From positions 1,326,001-1,390,000 of the forward strand of contig NC_135003.1 of NCBI RefSeq assembly GCF_051020985.1: a DNA stretch of 64,000 nt, given 5' to 3'. The notes beneath the pieces are model-generated. The model saw only the letters and a program-made list of their open reading frames with translations, made no database searches and was not told the origin of the DNA. Positions 48,245 through 59,484 of this stretch are shown in pieces (the first letter of the stretch is position 1; each line of letters opens with the position of its first letter). The DNA comes from Nomia melanderi (Eukaryota; Arthropoda; Insecta; Hymenoptera; Halictidae). Position numbers and translations under genes: made by a program.

Positions 48245-48530
48245 CGACATACAACTTACTGCCACGAAGGCCAACGCACGACTCTCTTTTGGACAATCGC
48301 ACTAGAAAATCATTCTCTCCACCACAATCATTCCTCTGACTCGCACTCTCCACAAACCCTCAAACACACCCCTTCAAAGCCGAACTGGTCACCTTGGGCC
48401 TGCGACGTTGCGCAGACCACTTTTCTTCGACCGTTAGGCTTTCCTCTTTTATTGCCCTTCGCTCAGATTCATTCTCGAATTCACGCTTCTTAAAAATATC
48501 TTAAACTATGCTAAAAATCCTAGATACTGC
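48245..48530 (+). repeat. Dispersed repeat, copy 2 (possibly full length)
   Basis: The right half matches 1-115. The segment is flanked by AATAG at 48240-48244 and again at 48531-48535, which could be a 5-bp target duplication and would make the element 286 bp. It lacks TG...CA ends and inverted termini. It is rich in C and CA words (for example ccctcaaacacaccccttca). The class is unknown. Confidence 0.55.
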
Positions 48531-48539
48531 AATAGTATA

Positions 48540-51465
48540 ATTAAAAATTTCGTACTTATTTTTTCTAGTATTAACTAGTTTATAAACGAATTCCTACGAA
48601 ACACAGGTGTATGTTTTCGAGCGAAAATACTCGAACGACAGGACAATGAAAAATTCAACGAACGTTTCATAAAGTTGTTAAAACACTAAATTAGGTTAAA
48701 CAGTGGAACGATATGTACATGCACAAATTATAAACAGTTTATCAACACTCGATGCACTTTCCTTCGTGTCACTCGCTTCAAGTCAGCAGACCCATCAACA
48801 GCGATTTATTCAAATGAATGCGTAAATATGTAAATACGGAGGTATTTACGGTGTCAATGTAACTGCGATATTAATATTTATTTCGAAGTAATAGTCGCAA
48901 TATTCCGCGGAATCAGCTTCGTAAAAGGTTGACATTATCTCCGATTTATAGAAATAGATATTTATACAATTCTAAAGAAGTTGAAATTTCGAACGGAAGA
49001 ATGAAAATATCGTTTCCATTTGCTTCCTATTGAGATATGGCATTCATAGTTTTTTATTAAACGTTTAACTTACCACGTTTCAATTATTTTCACGGAGGCA
49101 ATCGATTGAAAATCATCTGAATTGATAGTTAAACCTAATTTGATATATTATGCATTTGGTTGAGCGGAATTTGTATAGCTTCTTTAGCGAAGAAGTAATA
49201 TAGTAATAGTATATGTGCCGGAGTGGCGAGTTTTGGTTTTGCTGAAAGATTTTAATTGGTTCGGTTGAATTTATGTGCTGCCAAAGAACTTAGTCGTTTG
49301 ATTTGCGAGCATGTGAACGCCGCGATTCGTTGTTTCTGTTTGATTTATTAAATACGTATCGCAAAACCCTGCAATGAGATGAAGGTATTAATCGCGAACG
49401 TGTTAAACGGACCATTTGTCATGAAAGTGGTGGAAATACATTTTTAACAAAAAATTAAAACAACCATTTATATATGACTTAGTGTGAGCTTTTTATTTGT
49501 ATACACTTAAGGGTTTATAATTTGGAATATCTACACGCTTTGGTGATTTGAAAGTTCGTTAGTAAATGACAGTCTGTAACCATTTATTATGGAAATATGT
49601 TTATGAAAACTAGAAAACATTAACTACAGTCAATTCTTATAAAACTCATTTTTATAATGTATATTTACTTAGAAGACTTAAAGTAAAGTTTCATACTTTC
49701 ATATATTAGTATTTTTTAATCTATCGGAATGCAAAGAAATGAACGTGTACTAGTTATAACAAATGGTCCAAATGTTCTTAAGAAATGTGCTTCATAAAAT
49801 AATACTTGAATCGAAGCAACGAACATTTTTCCTGTGAATCTTGGCAAGAAATCGAAAATTGTAGAATGTTTAATACGTTTGATAGAATCATAAAATTTAA
49901 TTCACTTCGAGAATGACTGAACTTTTCACAAATAACAGTAACACTTATGAGGAAGAAAGTTTTATTTCGAAATGGTTTCCTCCTGCAGTGGTACATACAC
50001 TACGTATCAGTGAGTAAGTACTTGTAATTCTATTCTGAGAATGAGAAAATGAAAATCTACTGAAAAATAAACTTTAGAGTATCAGAATATATTGAGAAAA
50101 CTCAAAGAACTTACGAGTTATTCTAATAATACATTTGCAGTGATTCGATAAGTCTTTGCAAATCTTCATAAAGTTTAAAGTACGTTTGTTAATGTTCTCT
50201 TTGTTAAGTTATATAAATATCTGTGGCATTTACTAGCATAAGAAAAGCTTGAAATGTTTTTCATTGCAGTATTACAATTATTTTCTGTATTTTGTAAATT
50301 GCAGTTTCATATTTATTAACATGGTCTCTCCTTTAGAGTAGATACATCGATTATAGCCACTGCACCGAGTATGGTCAGTTACCCGATTACAGATTTCTCA
50401 TAAATTATAAATAACTAATTAAAAGAATCTTTTAATTTAAATATTTTTAAACACCGGAAGTATTTGTTTAAAACATTAATTAAATTTAACGTCAAACGTA
50501 CCGGCAGTTTATATGTTCCTATTCCAACCGGTCAAGTAACTGGATACAAAAAAAGGTACACAAGTTAAACGATCAGATTTTCTTAGTTAGTGGAAACAAA
50601 AACAAAAGAAAAGACAAAAATTGAAAAACTGATTGATTGGACAATATAAGACCGGATATAAAGTTAAATAGTCGAAGTTTTCTTATTGAAGATACTATAA
50701 TCAAAGCTGATACATTTTCAATATATAATTAGATTTTCAAATTTTTCATTTCCATTCATGGAGTGGCACCAATTGGTTATAATACTATACGACTCTTAAT
50801 CACTGTGCTTGAAATGTTCGATTAAAATCAATTACTAACTTATTGCTTTATTCAATTTATGACACATTCAAGAGCATTATTTTAATCAATTTATAGCGTT
50901 TCTTAATATAGCTTGTTTTTAGCTCCTGTATTTATATAACCGGTTGCATAAGTTTTACGATAACTTAAGAAAAAGTGAAATAAATGAAATTAAAGAAAGG
51001 ATAAGAAAAAGGAATAGAATTGCGAGCAAAATACAGCAAATTGAATAAAATTAGAAGAAAAGAGGAACGACAGAAATATAGAGAAACACAATACAGTAAG
51101 AAAGAAAACCCAATAAAAAACTTAAAATACACAATCTTTTAATTGCATTTAGATAAGATTTCTTGAATTAATATGCATACATAAACATATGCGTAAGAAA
51201 TATATTTCAGTGTCATGTAATTATATGAACAAGCGTTTCTTTACGTATAACGAAGCATACAACTTTTATTATTTATACCGCTTCGTCTTTTTCATGTATA
51301 ATTTTTTTAAAACTAAATCTTTATATTTACCATAAGTAGCAATACATAACCAGGATTTTTTACTTTTTGACTTTTCAATGATTGAATGATTTTTCTATTT
51401 TAACGTAATCTGTACTTTAAAACTAAACGCACTGTATAATCTATTAAAACATTAGTTTGTAATTT
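48540..51465. other. AT-rich non-coding stretch
   Basis: There is no supported gene. A purine-rich tract lies near 50960-51115. The rest lacks recognisable structure. Confidence 0.5.
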
Positions 51466-51469
51466 ATAA

Positions 51470-51880
51470 TTTCCATATGCCACATATGGCCATCAAAATA
51501 AATGCATTGAAACATCGAAAGAACCTGACAGTATCCACGAATGGCGTATCTACCCTATATCGAATCGATGAAAACAGTCTTGGGAATGTAAAATCGCAAG
51601 AACGCTGCGCAAAGAAAATAACGAGGATTTTATCAGATGCGGACCGAATGCGAAAAAGGAAGAAAACTTGTTTGATTCGTAGTTGATCTCGTTTGGCCGT
51701 GCACGCGGGCTCGCCACACTGGTGCCGGCGCGTTACACACGTGCGATGAAATATCGTTGCAGTGATGTCACGTTATAGCTCGAGATTTCACTCGATTGTG
51801 ACAATGATGGAAGTATCTTATACGGAGCGGCGCTTCGAATACAAAATGTAAAAGTGGAAACAAACGGGGCTGTATTTCTG
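51470..51880. other. Moderately GC-rich island
   Basis: The part at 51680-51860 is CpG-rich. Frames at 51477-51686 (plus, 69 codons) and 51733-51924 (minus, 63 codons) have no known family. A regulatory role is conceivable. Confidence 0.3.
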
Positions 51881-52992
51881 GAACGGCCAAATGATTCACT
51901 GCGATTCATAACAAAAATATTCAATATAATAATATAATATTGTGGACCAGTTAAATTCCTTGTATCATGAAATCTTAATCATTACAATTAAGTAACAAAT
52001 GAAGATTCTGAGATTTGATAAAGGTGGAAGTAAACACTTGTGTGACACGAGTATTCATACAGCTTTGATTTCTGAAAAATAACTAATGTCTGTGTTTAAA
52101 AATCCGTAAATTTATCATTTTTAAATTATGACACCAACTGAAACTTTTTTATTCGGTCGGTAATTGAAAGAATTAAACTGTACCTACGTATACTACGAGA
52201 ATAGTAAAACCTCGATGATAGAATAATAAGACTTACAGGAATGCTACATGTACTTACTTGACCGATAATTTAAAATTTTACAGAGTGAAGGAATGTAACC
52301 CGTAAATTTCCGTTCAGGCCTCTGGCCCTTTTAATTCTTCAGTTTTCATTGCGTAGTACTCAAAGTAGCATTCCATTATGGAATCCCCATAATACCTACG
52401 CGTCAATACAATGAGACAATAAACGCCAATTTTTGTCTAAAATCTTTTACTCCGAAACTATTCCCCATAAAGTATTTTCATTTCTGTCACCGCAAATCAT
52501 CATTATAAACAAAACTCGAGATGACCCGACGTAACAAAATTAAAAAGCTCATAAATACATTCTCAAAAATAGCTGCCCACGTGCATTTGTACACCGCGTT
52601 CAACAATTCAGATCCAATCACGATTGAATAGCAAAGACTCATCTTTCCACCTCTTTGTCGAAGATAATACAGTTTCGCGGGTGAAAAACAAACTAAAATT
52701 CAAATGGAACAATGATCCGAATGAAAATTTCATTCGATATCGTCGAGTGAACTGACGCGGACACCTAATAACACGTTGGATCGATCCAGGTGGAGCCGAT
52801 CGAAGCCGGTCGATTCTAAATGAAACAAATGCGCGATGGCAGTAGCGACGATCGGTTCCGTTGATTCCGTAAGCAGGAATCTAACGAGCGGTTTCCTCCT
52901 CCTGGCTCGGCCCGTTGTCTCGTTCCTGGCTCGCATACCGGTTCCCTCGGCTTGCTGGATTTTTTTTAAATAATCGCGGCCACGATCCCGAG

Positions 52993-53045
52993 CGGTGGCG
53001 GTGGCGATGTTGGTGGCGATGGTGGTGGTGGTGGTGGCGGTGGTG
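52993..53045 (+). repeat. GGTGGC/GGTGAT microsatellite
   Basis: An imperfect trinucleotide array based on GGT with GCG and GAT variants, about 53 bp. On the minus strand it reads as a His-rich run, which should not be taken as a protein. Confidence 0.85.
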
Positions 53046-53336
53046 TGTTACGGGCCCTGAATAAAGCGTGAACCGCATCGTGTGCACCTCGTCAAAGAGT
53101 AAACCGTTGGAAGGACGTCCATTCTTCTCGTTTAATGCAGATATGCTTAAGCCGTTCGTACGAGAGCGCGTGTTGCGTCACTGTGCGAACAGAAAACGCG
53201 AGGGGTGCTGCTGGACCATTCAGTCGAGATTCCGGTGCCTTGAGAACATTTTGTTCGAACGTTTCTAGCGGCTAGGAAAAAGCTCAATAGTACGGTCTCT
53301 CGTGATTAAAGTCACAATTCCATTATGCCCGCCATC

Positions 53337-53340
<4 letters not shown>

Positions 53341-53379
<39 letters not shown>
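53341..53379 (+). repeat. (TC)n microsatellite
   Basis: About 39 bp of TC dinucleotide with one short interruption. The inverse (GA)n can bind GAGA-type factors in insects, but no functional evidence is visible. Confidence 0.9.
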
Positions 53380-53384
<5 letters not shown>

Positions 53385-53644
53385 CACCTTTTTCCCTCGG
53401 CGATTCTCTCTTTCCTGCTCGCCTCGTGGCCGGCTCATTGTTCTACCTTGATTTATGACATCGTGCGTCCGTTCGATCACTTCTGCCGTGTTTCCGGATC
53501 TCTCGCGTGCACCGGTCCTGTCTGTAAGACTCTGATGAGGGAACCGACTCGCGTTGGTCACCATTGTTCAGGATCTGAGCAAATATTCCTTAAATTAATG
53601 ACAATAATAACGACAATACAATAGGCCAGCTTATAAGGCGGGAG

Positions 53645-54255
53645 ATGCGTTCCGCGTTGCAAGGATTTCGAGTTGTATGAAACCAATAGCGCGGAAAGTT
53701 AGAATTCAATGAATATGCTCTTTTTTATAATATAACGGTAAATATTATTATTATTTGAAAGCAGTGGGAACGTGGAGTTTGTTTGTTTTATGCGAGGAGT
53801 AACTTTAAATAAAAAGTAGTGAACGTAACGTGAAATTAGTGCAAGAATCTCTTAAAGTTAAATTATGATTGAAACGTACTGTTTCTTATTCCTGGCGTTA
53901 AAAATAGCGAGATATATCTCCTTATTTATATAATTGATCTTATTAATTCCTTGTAATTGAAATACGTTTCGTTTTGCAATAACGCAACTAATTCGATATA
54001 TAAATAACTGTTCAACGATATGCACTTTAAACAAGCCTTTCTTACTGGATAAAAGTTCATTTTTAATATAGTCAGCTATAGTCAGTCTCTCAGACCGCCG
54101 GCAAATTATAAATCAATACACAGAACATAAATAGAAATATACACTATCCATAATTTCAGTGATCGAACATTATACTGTAACTGAAAGTTATATAGTGTTT
54201 CAGTATTGTAAGTCGAGCACGAACGAAAATGCAGATAAATAAAAATTTAACGGTA
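53645..54255. other. AT-rich non-coding stretch
   Basis: No gene or named repeat. There is a short direct repeat tatagtcagctatagtcag near 54068. Confidence 0.5.
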
Positions 54256-54257
54256 GC

Positions 54258-54473
54258 ACTTAAGAGAATTTTTGTTGACAGCCGGAATTATTCCGTAAGT
54301 TAGGTGAAAGAGACCGTGAATGATGAATTCTGCTAGCATATAATTCTTTATAGTATATAAATTTATAAAGAAGTTCATAATTGTTACAATTAATTACTTA
54401 GAAGTGGCTTCAATCAACAACAAAGTATAAACGGGTATTTTTACCCACCCGGCCGGTTAAGTGTTAAGTTAGT
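54258..54473 (+). mobile_element. TTAA-type MITE, group H, copy 2 (decayed left flank)
   Basis: The element is 216 bp. The left end CACTTAAGAG begins at 54258 and the right end GGCCGGTTAAGTG is followed by TTAA at 54474-54477. The right end matches 45163-45396. The four bases before the left end are GTAG rather than TTAA, so the left flank has mutated or the boundary is slightly different. Confidence 0.65.
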
Positions 54474-54639
54474 TCAAAGACGCGTACGTTTTCATGTCGC
54501 AAATGTCTTTTCCAGCGATTTTTTAATCGTGTCATACGGATGCAATGGCGCAGTTTTTAATTTCCGTTATAGGAGTTCCGCGTTATTCGAGGCCTTATTA
54601 AGCCGTGTACGTACTTACCAATCATGCTTACTTATTTTC

Positions 54640-55615
54640 GTGAACGTTTATGATATTCCATAAATTGATTGTTGAAGTTGTAATATTAAGATTAACTTTC
54701 ATGCTATAATTGTATGTAATATACATATAATAAATTGTAATTGTATTCAAAATTAGTAATTCTGCTACTTACTAAACATTTCTCGTATATAGTGAAGTTA
54801 TTTTAAAGTTGTCTATAATATTTAAAAATTGAATATTTCTCCTTTGTAGTTTTATTATTGTAAAGTATGTAATATACTGAACAGTAAGTTTAATTTTAAT
54901 TATTGCATACTCACGTATGTGCTTATCAATCTTATTTTTGGTCGAACGACACATTAAAGCATTCCTTTGAATTTTGAGCTTCTCTAAGAGGAAATGTCAT
55001 ATTGCATTACTGATTTTCCTAGTTCTCTAAACACTGTTGTAGAAATACCATTTTATATAGAGGTTACCAGTACTTAAAATGGCCATAATCAGTCTATATG
55101 TATTTCTATACTGCGCTCAGAATTTATACCTTGAAGTAACAGTTATGTAGTAATCACTTTGTTTGTAAAAACTGTAATTTACCATACATAGATATACTTA
55201 ATTCATTATTATGAATATTATTCAACTACTACAAATGATTGTAGCTTTTTCTTGCTGAGTTTCATATCTGCTTCATTTTGCCCATCGATGTCTTATTCCC
55301 CATCGGTATCCTTTCGTCATTCCTTCCCACGAAGTTGAAGTTTAGAAATGTTAATACAGTTTACCAAATATCGAGTTCATAAGAAATAATTTTGATTTTA
55401 TGAATGTATAAGTGAACCTCTAACAGTATTATTGTTTTATTCAACCGATTATACAATGTTCATTGTCTTTAGCGATTACATTCGATTGTTTTGTAAGGTT
55501 CTTATCTTATATTTAATTGTTAATAAAAATAATCATGTTTTAGCTCGATCATCATTACCTCATTATTACTAGGAGAGAAAATGTATAGAATGATTTTCTT
55601 AAAATGGCTTTCTAG
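54640..55615. other. AT-rich non-coding stretch
   Basis: No supported feature. Confidence 0.5.
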
Positions 55616-55660
55616 ATTCATTCTTTACCGCCCACCCCGGGATTGGTCAGTTTTAGTATG

Positions 55661-55693
55661 GTGGTATGTGGTGGTACGTGGTGGTACGTGGTA
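55661..55693 (+). repeat. Short GTGGTACGTG tandem repeat
   Basis: Roughly three units of GTGGTATGTG/GTGGTACGTG lie in a small CpG-richer patch (55620-55790). The 74-codon frame across it (55581-55805) is not recognised. Confidence 0.8.
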
Positions 55694-55809
55694 CAGTAAC
55701 GATCGAGTTCGCGCAGATTTACGATACATCAATTGCTACCGAGACGCAAAAAGAGCTCAGAACTGCGACTTCGTGAATTACGATTTAGAGCACTGTTGGC
55801 AATAAATAA

Positions 55810-56478
55810 AAATAATTTATGACAAGCCACAAAGCGTATTGAAAATTCTCATCCGCGAAATAACACAGCGAACTCCTAGCCTAAACTCTTGTATTTTTAA
55901 CATACGCTATAATTAGATTCAACGAATGTTTCGTAACTCCTTTTGGTGACTGTTTTATAAAATTGATTAAGATTTCCTCTTTTTTATATTTATATATTCT
56001 TCATTATATTCATATACTCTTCAAACTTCAAAGTACACTGTCAGTTATAAAAGTCTACATATGTTTGATGAATTTCGAATTAAAAATTGACCAGTTTTTG
56101 TTCTATAAACGCCAAATAATTTGTTAATTAAAATTACACGTATTTTGAACAAATTACTGTATTCTTTCTCTTATTTACTAGAAAGGAGGACTAAATTGGA
56201 AATACGAAATCATGACATCTATTGTGTATATATCTAATTAGCAAAGATATTTAAAGATGTACCAAGTTGATTGTCAATGTTATAATTATTATATAACAAA
56301 AGTTTATTTATTATTAATATAAATAAAATTTCTTGAGTACATATGTAATGTTAACTGAGCTAGTAAATTGATGTCTATAGACCGTTTAAAACTTTCGAGA
56401 CGAAAGTATAGAATGTGATATATAACGTCTAAGTACATGTAGACGTTTATAATACACTGAATTATCAATTATGTGCAT
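55810..56478. other. AT-rich non-coding stretch
   Basis: No supported feature. Confidence 0.5.
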
Positions 56479-56483
56479 ATTAT

Positions 56484-56719
56484 CCCTTTGCACTCGAGAG
56501 GCAATTCTCACTCGCCATTCAATTCAACACGATAATATTATGAAATTAAAAATTCAATACTAAATATTAAATAAGTTATCAACACAGAAAACACAGAAAC
56601 AAAACAATTTTGTCTCTTAATTCATGCAAGATTTTTTTATAAGTTTCAAATAGTATTTTCAGTATTTTGTCAGAAAATAGTGAATGTTTAAAGTGAAAAA
56701 TATTGTCGAGTGCAAAGGA
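56484..56719 (+). mobile_element. MITE group F, copy 3, flanked by TTAT
   Basis: The element is 236 bp. The left end CCCTTTGCACTCG (56484-56496) and right end CGAGTGCAAAGGA (56707-56719) match the other group F copies. Both flanks read TTAT (56480-56483 and 56720-56723) instead of TTAA. The identical variant on both sides suggests insertion at a non-canonical target rather than two independent mutations. Confidence 0.85.
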
Positions 56720-56724
56720 TTATA

Positions 56725-58395
56725 AAGGTACAAGTATTGTTACCGATTATTATGGTTTTTTATTTCGGAGTTTCCGATGTTAAGTCGAAAAGATTATCGC
56801 GAGATTCAATACCGTAGCATTTTTACAGTCGGTGGATTATGTAACTAATGGAAAGTACGGACAATTTGAACGTAATCGATAAGCTACGCGCAGAGGTCTC
56901 TGTGTTTTCCGGCAAATTTCAAATTCTCACGAACAATCGTTGGAATGATTCCTAACGCGATTTGCTTTGTAGATAATTAGCTTGTCAAACGTAAATAATA
57001 CTTGCACACTTCTAAATGTTTAGCACCACAAATGAAATAAAGCGTACAATGAAATTACATAAAACTATAGTCCTAAATACATTCCACAATAGAAAAAATT
57101 CTGTTTACATTATCAGCTCGTCAGCATTAACTGTTATTTGATATTATTCACTTTTTTAGATTATTTAATACAAAATAATAATTAAAAGTATTATATTAGC
57201 AATATATGCACATGCTTGCAAACTTGTGTTTGCTTTTGGAAATAAAGTGTAACATACTGAAACTATCATTCCTTATTTTCATTTTCGTCGTTTATATTAA
57301 ATGATCTCTTAAGTGCGCCATTTTTAAGAATTCGCCTTGTTTAATCGAAACCTTAACCTTCAGCTTAGATTGTACGATTTCTCCTATGAATTTATATCAA
57401 CTTCTCATCTTCTACTTTAATATATATGTATATAATACTAGATTATTATATAAATAAAATGATTAACCTGGCTATTAATTTATCATTTTCAATACTATTC
57501 TTATTCTATTTGAATCCTTTCACTAAGCTCGTTCGCGTCGCATAGAGACAAACACGTCGGTCTAGCCATTGTGAGCTAGCCCCCTTGCTGCTATTGCATT
57601 GCAGTGACTATAGCATGGCTGTTTCGTTGTTCAGGAACTTACGGACTGTATGGCAGGTGTTGAGAATTGTTGTTTTTTGAAATGTACCCTAGGTTCTTGA
57701 ATGAAGGCCTGGTATTTGTAGGCTATTGTGTAGTGTATATTGGATCGTGCCCCTTGCAAAGAGGACTATTGGCACTATCTGTACCACGTTCGTTTTCTAG
57801 GCTGGCTTTATTTCAGTGCCGAGTTCCGCGTGTCTATATATTTCCTGTTCGCGCACGTTTTTTTCAGACCGATAATATAATAATAGAAATATTAATCATT
57901 TATTTTGTTATTTGTGTACATATGAAAAATATATCAGATATACACAAAGTACTCTACAAGTTTTTATATAGATTTCCTTTCTATCGTTAGGATAGTGTTG
58001 TAGCCTCGCGTCAATAAAGGTGGGAGATATAACATATAAAGATAAATGCTTCACGCTTCGTATTTTTATTATTACTTTCTAATAAAATACATTTGGGATT
58101 ATTCTTTATATTTCCATCATATTTGTTGTTTATGGAAAAGTTTGTAATGGAAATCCGCGAAACGTCCATCGAATACCTATAGAATATAATGTCCTTTTGT
58201 AAAATTGACTTTTATCGTCACACTTCACTCTTTAGTTTTGCATAGGTATTTTAAAAAAAACTGACTACTATCTTCCCAATGTAATACAAAACGAGGAACA
58301 ATATCTGTGGGAGAATTTACTATTCGATCGTTGATGCAACTGAAATGAAAAAATTGAACAATAAAAGTCGTACCAGCAGTCGTAACGATGAATAC
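56725..58395. other. Mostly AT-rich non-coding stretch
   Basis: A moderately CpG-rich patch lies at about 57520-57860. The 107-codon frame at 57667-57990 plus has hydrophobic segments but no recognisable family. No transposon ends were seen. Confidence 0.4.
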
Positions 58396-58732
58396 CATCA
58401 CCATTAAAACATTACAAATCCCTTCTCCAACCCACCCCAGGCCGCGCTACCAAGAATTCCCGTAAATCCCGCGGCTACAGCTCTGGCCAGAGTCCTCGGT
58501 GCAATTACGTAACGTGTCGTAACGGCGATACCCTTTAAGGGTTTAATCGATTCTCGGACCTCGCGGCAGGCCAACTACAGGCTACTTAATTATTCGAGGA
58601 GCGCACCGAGAGACACCAGGAGAAGGAGGAAGAGAGGAGAGAGACACTACTGGTCTGGTACGCGAGTGGACCGTAACCGCGAAAAAGCGTAGGCCTGCCT
58701 TTCATCCGCAGCCGGCAGTCGGGATCGACATG

Positions 58733-58810
58733 GAGAAGGAGGTGGACGAAAAAAGAGGGGAAAAAGAAAGAAAAAAGGCAGAAAAGGAAGAGAAGGAGAA
58801 GGAGAGAGAC
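58733..58810 (+). repeat. Polypurine tract
   Basis: About 78 bp is almost wholly A and G (ggagaaggagg, gaaagaaaaaagg, gaaggagaaggagagag) with a few pyrimidines. It faces the pyrimidine tract at 59040-59163 across a 230-bp GC-rich core. Confidence 0.85.
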
Positions 58811-58820
58811 GTTCATACGT

Positions 58821-58868
58821 GGCGCCGCCAACGCCGACGTCGACGCCGACGCTGGCGTCGTTGTCGGG
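58821..58868 (+). repeat. CGCCGA/CGTCGA hexanucleotide-like tract
   Basis: Gccgccaacgccgacgtcg and further gacgccgac units form an imperfect CpG-dense array between the purine tract and the GC-rich core. Confidence 0.7.
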
Positions 58869-59039
58869 TGACGGAGGCAGGCGTGGTACATTCGGTGACC
58901 TTGACCCCCGTCCCCAACTGGCGCTCGTTTGCAGTCTGGTCGATATGTGCCGCTCCTCATCCCCCTCGATACACACCCCTCGCCCTCTACCAAGTGATCC
59001 TCCGCGGCTACCTTGCCCTGCCCAAGCTTCACCCTTCCG

Positions 59040-59163
59040 TCCCTTCTCTTTCTCTCTTTCTTTCCTTCTCTCTGTTCCTTTGCCTCTTTCTCTCTTTCTT
59101 TCCTTCTCTCTGTTCCTTTGCCTCTTCCTCTCTTTCTCTCTCTCCCTCTCTCTCGCTCTCTCA
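59040..59163 (+). repeat. Polypyrimidine tract with an exact 38-bp tandem duplication
   Basis: CT-rich DNA in which the 38-bp unit at 59051-59088 (starting tctctctttc and ending tttgcctctt) is repeated exactly at 59089-59126. It is followed by (CT)n to 59163. The exact duplication implies a recent origin by slippage or unequal exchange. Confidence 0.9.
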
Positions 59164-59484
59164 GCATCACCGCCCACATCGATGTTCTCCGCCTCGGTTT
59201 CGTCCGAGCTCCCGCAAGATCGCTTTTCGCCCGACCCAAATTGCGCTTTGGCTTTTCTTCTCTTTTTTCTTCGAAACGAATAATCGACTTAGGGTTTGTT
59301 TCCGATAGGGCTCCACTTTCGGGGAACCATCACGATGGAAATGGCTAAGGTTTCTAGATTTTTAGTCGTCGGTTGAAGATCCTGGATGTCTTAAGAGTTT
59401 CGTCTTTGGAGTCGCCGTTAACACGTTCTCGGTTTCGTTGGTGATACGCGAGCTTTAGTTAGGTGGCAATTTCGAATGAAGTGA

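Larger units (their letters stand above)
52560..53640. other. Large GC-rich island with simple repeats
   Basis: About 1 kb is GC- and CpG-rich and includes a GGTGGC tract and a CT tract. Frames of 66-99 codons on both strands are largely products of these repeats (His-rich and Arg/Glu-rich). The arrangement fits a promoter or 5' untranslated exon region, as GA/CT tracts are common near insect promoters. No transcription start can be placed. Confidence 0.4.
58400..59480. other. Large GC-rich island with polypurine and polypyrimidine blocks
   Basis: About 1.1 kb has the highest complexity contrast in the window. It contains a purine tract, a CGCCGA-type tract and a long pyrimidine tract. Long frames (up to 217 codons minus at 58586-59239 and 192 codons plus at 58730-59308) are open in several registers on both strands. 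That is what low-complexity GA/CT sequence does, so none is accepted as a gene. A promoter or 5' exon region is possible. Confidence 0.45.

Noticed and set aside
52881..53087. His-rich minus-strand frame
   Set aside because: The His run is simply the GGT/GGC microsatellite read in reverse, with no conserved flanking sequence.
58586..59308. Frames of 111-217 codons on both strands, rich in Arg/Glu/Lys or Ser/Leu/Phe
   Set aside because: They arise from GA/CT low-complexity DNA, which is open in many registers at once. Several overlap completely.
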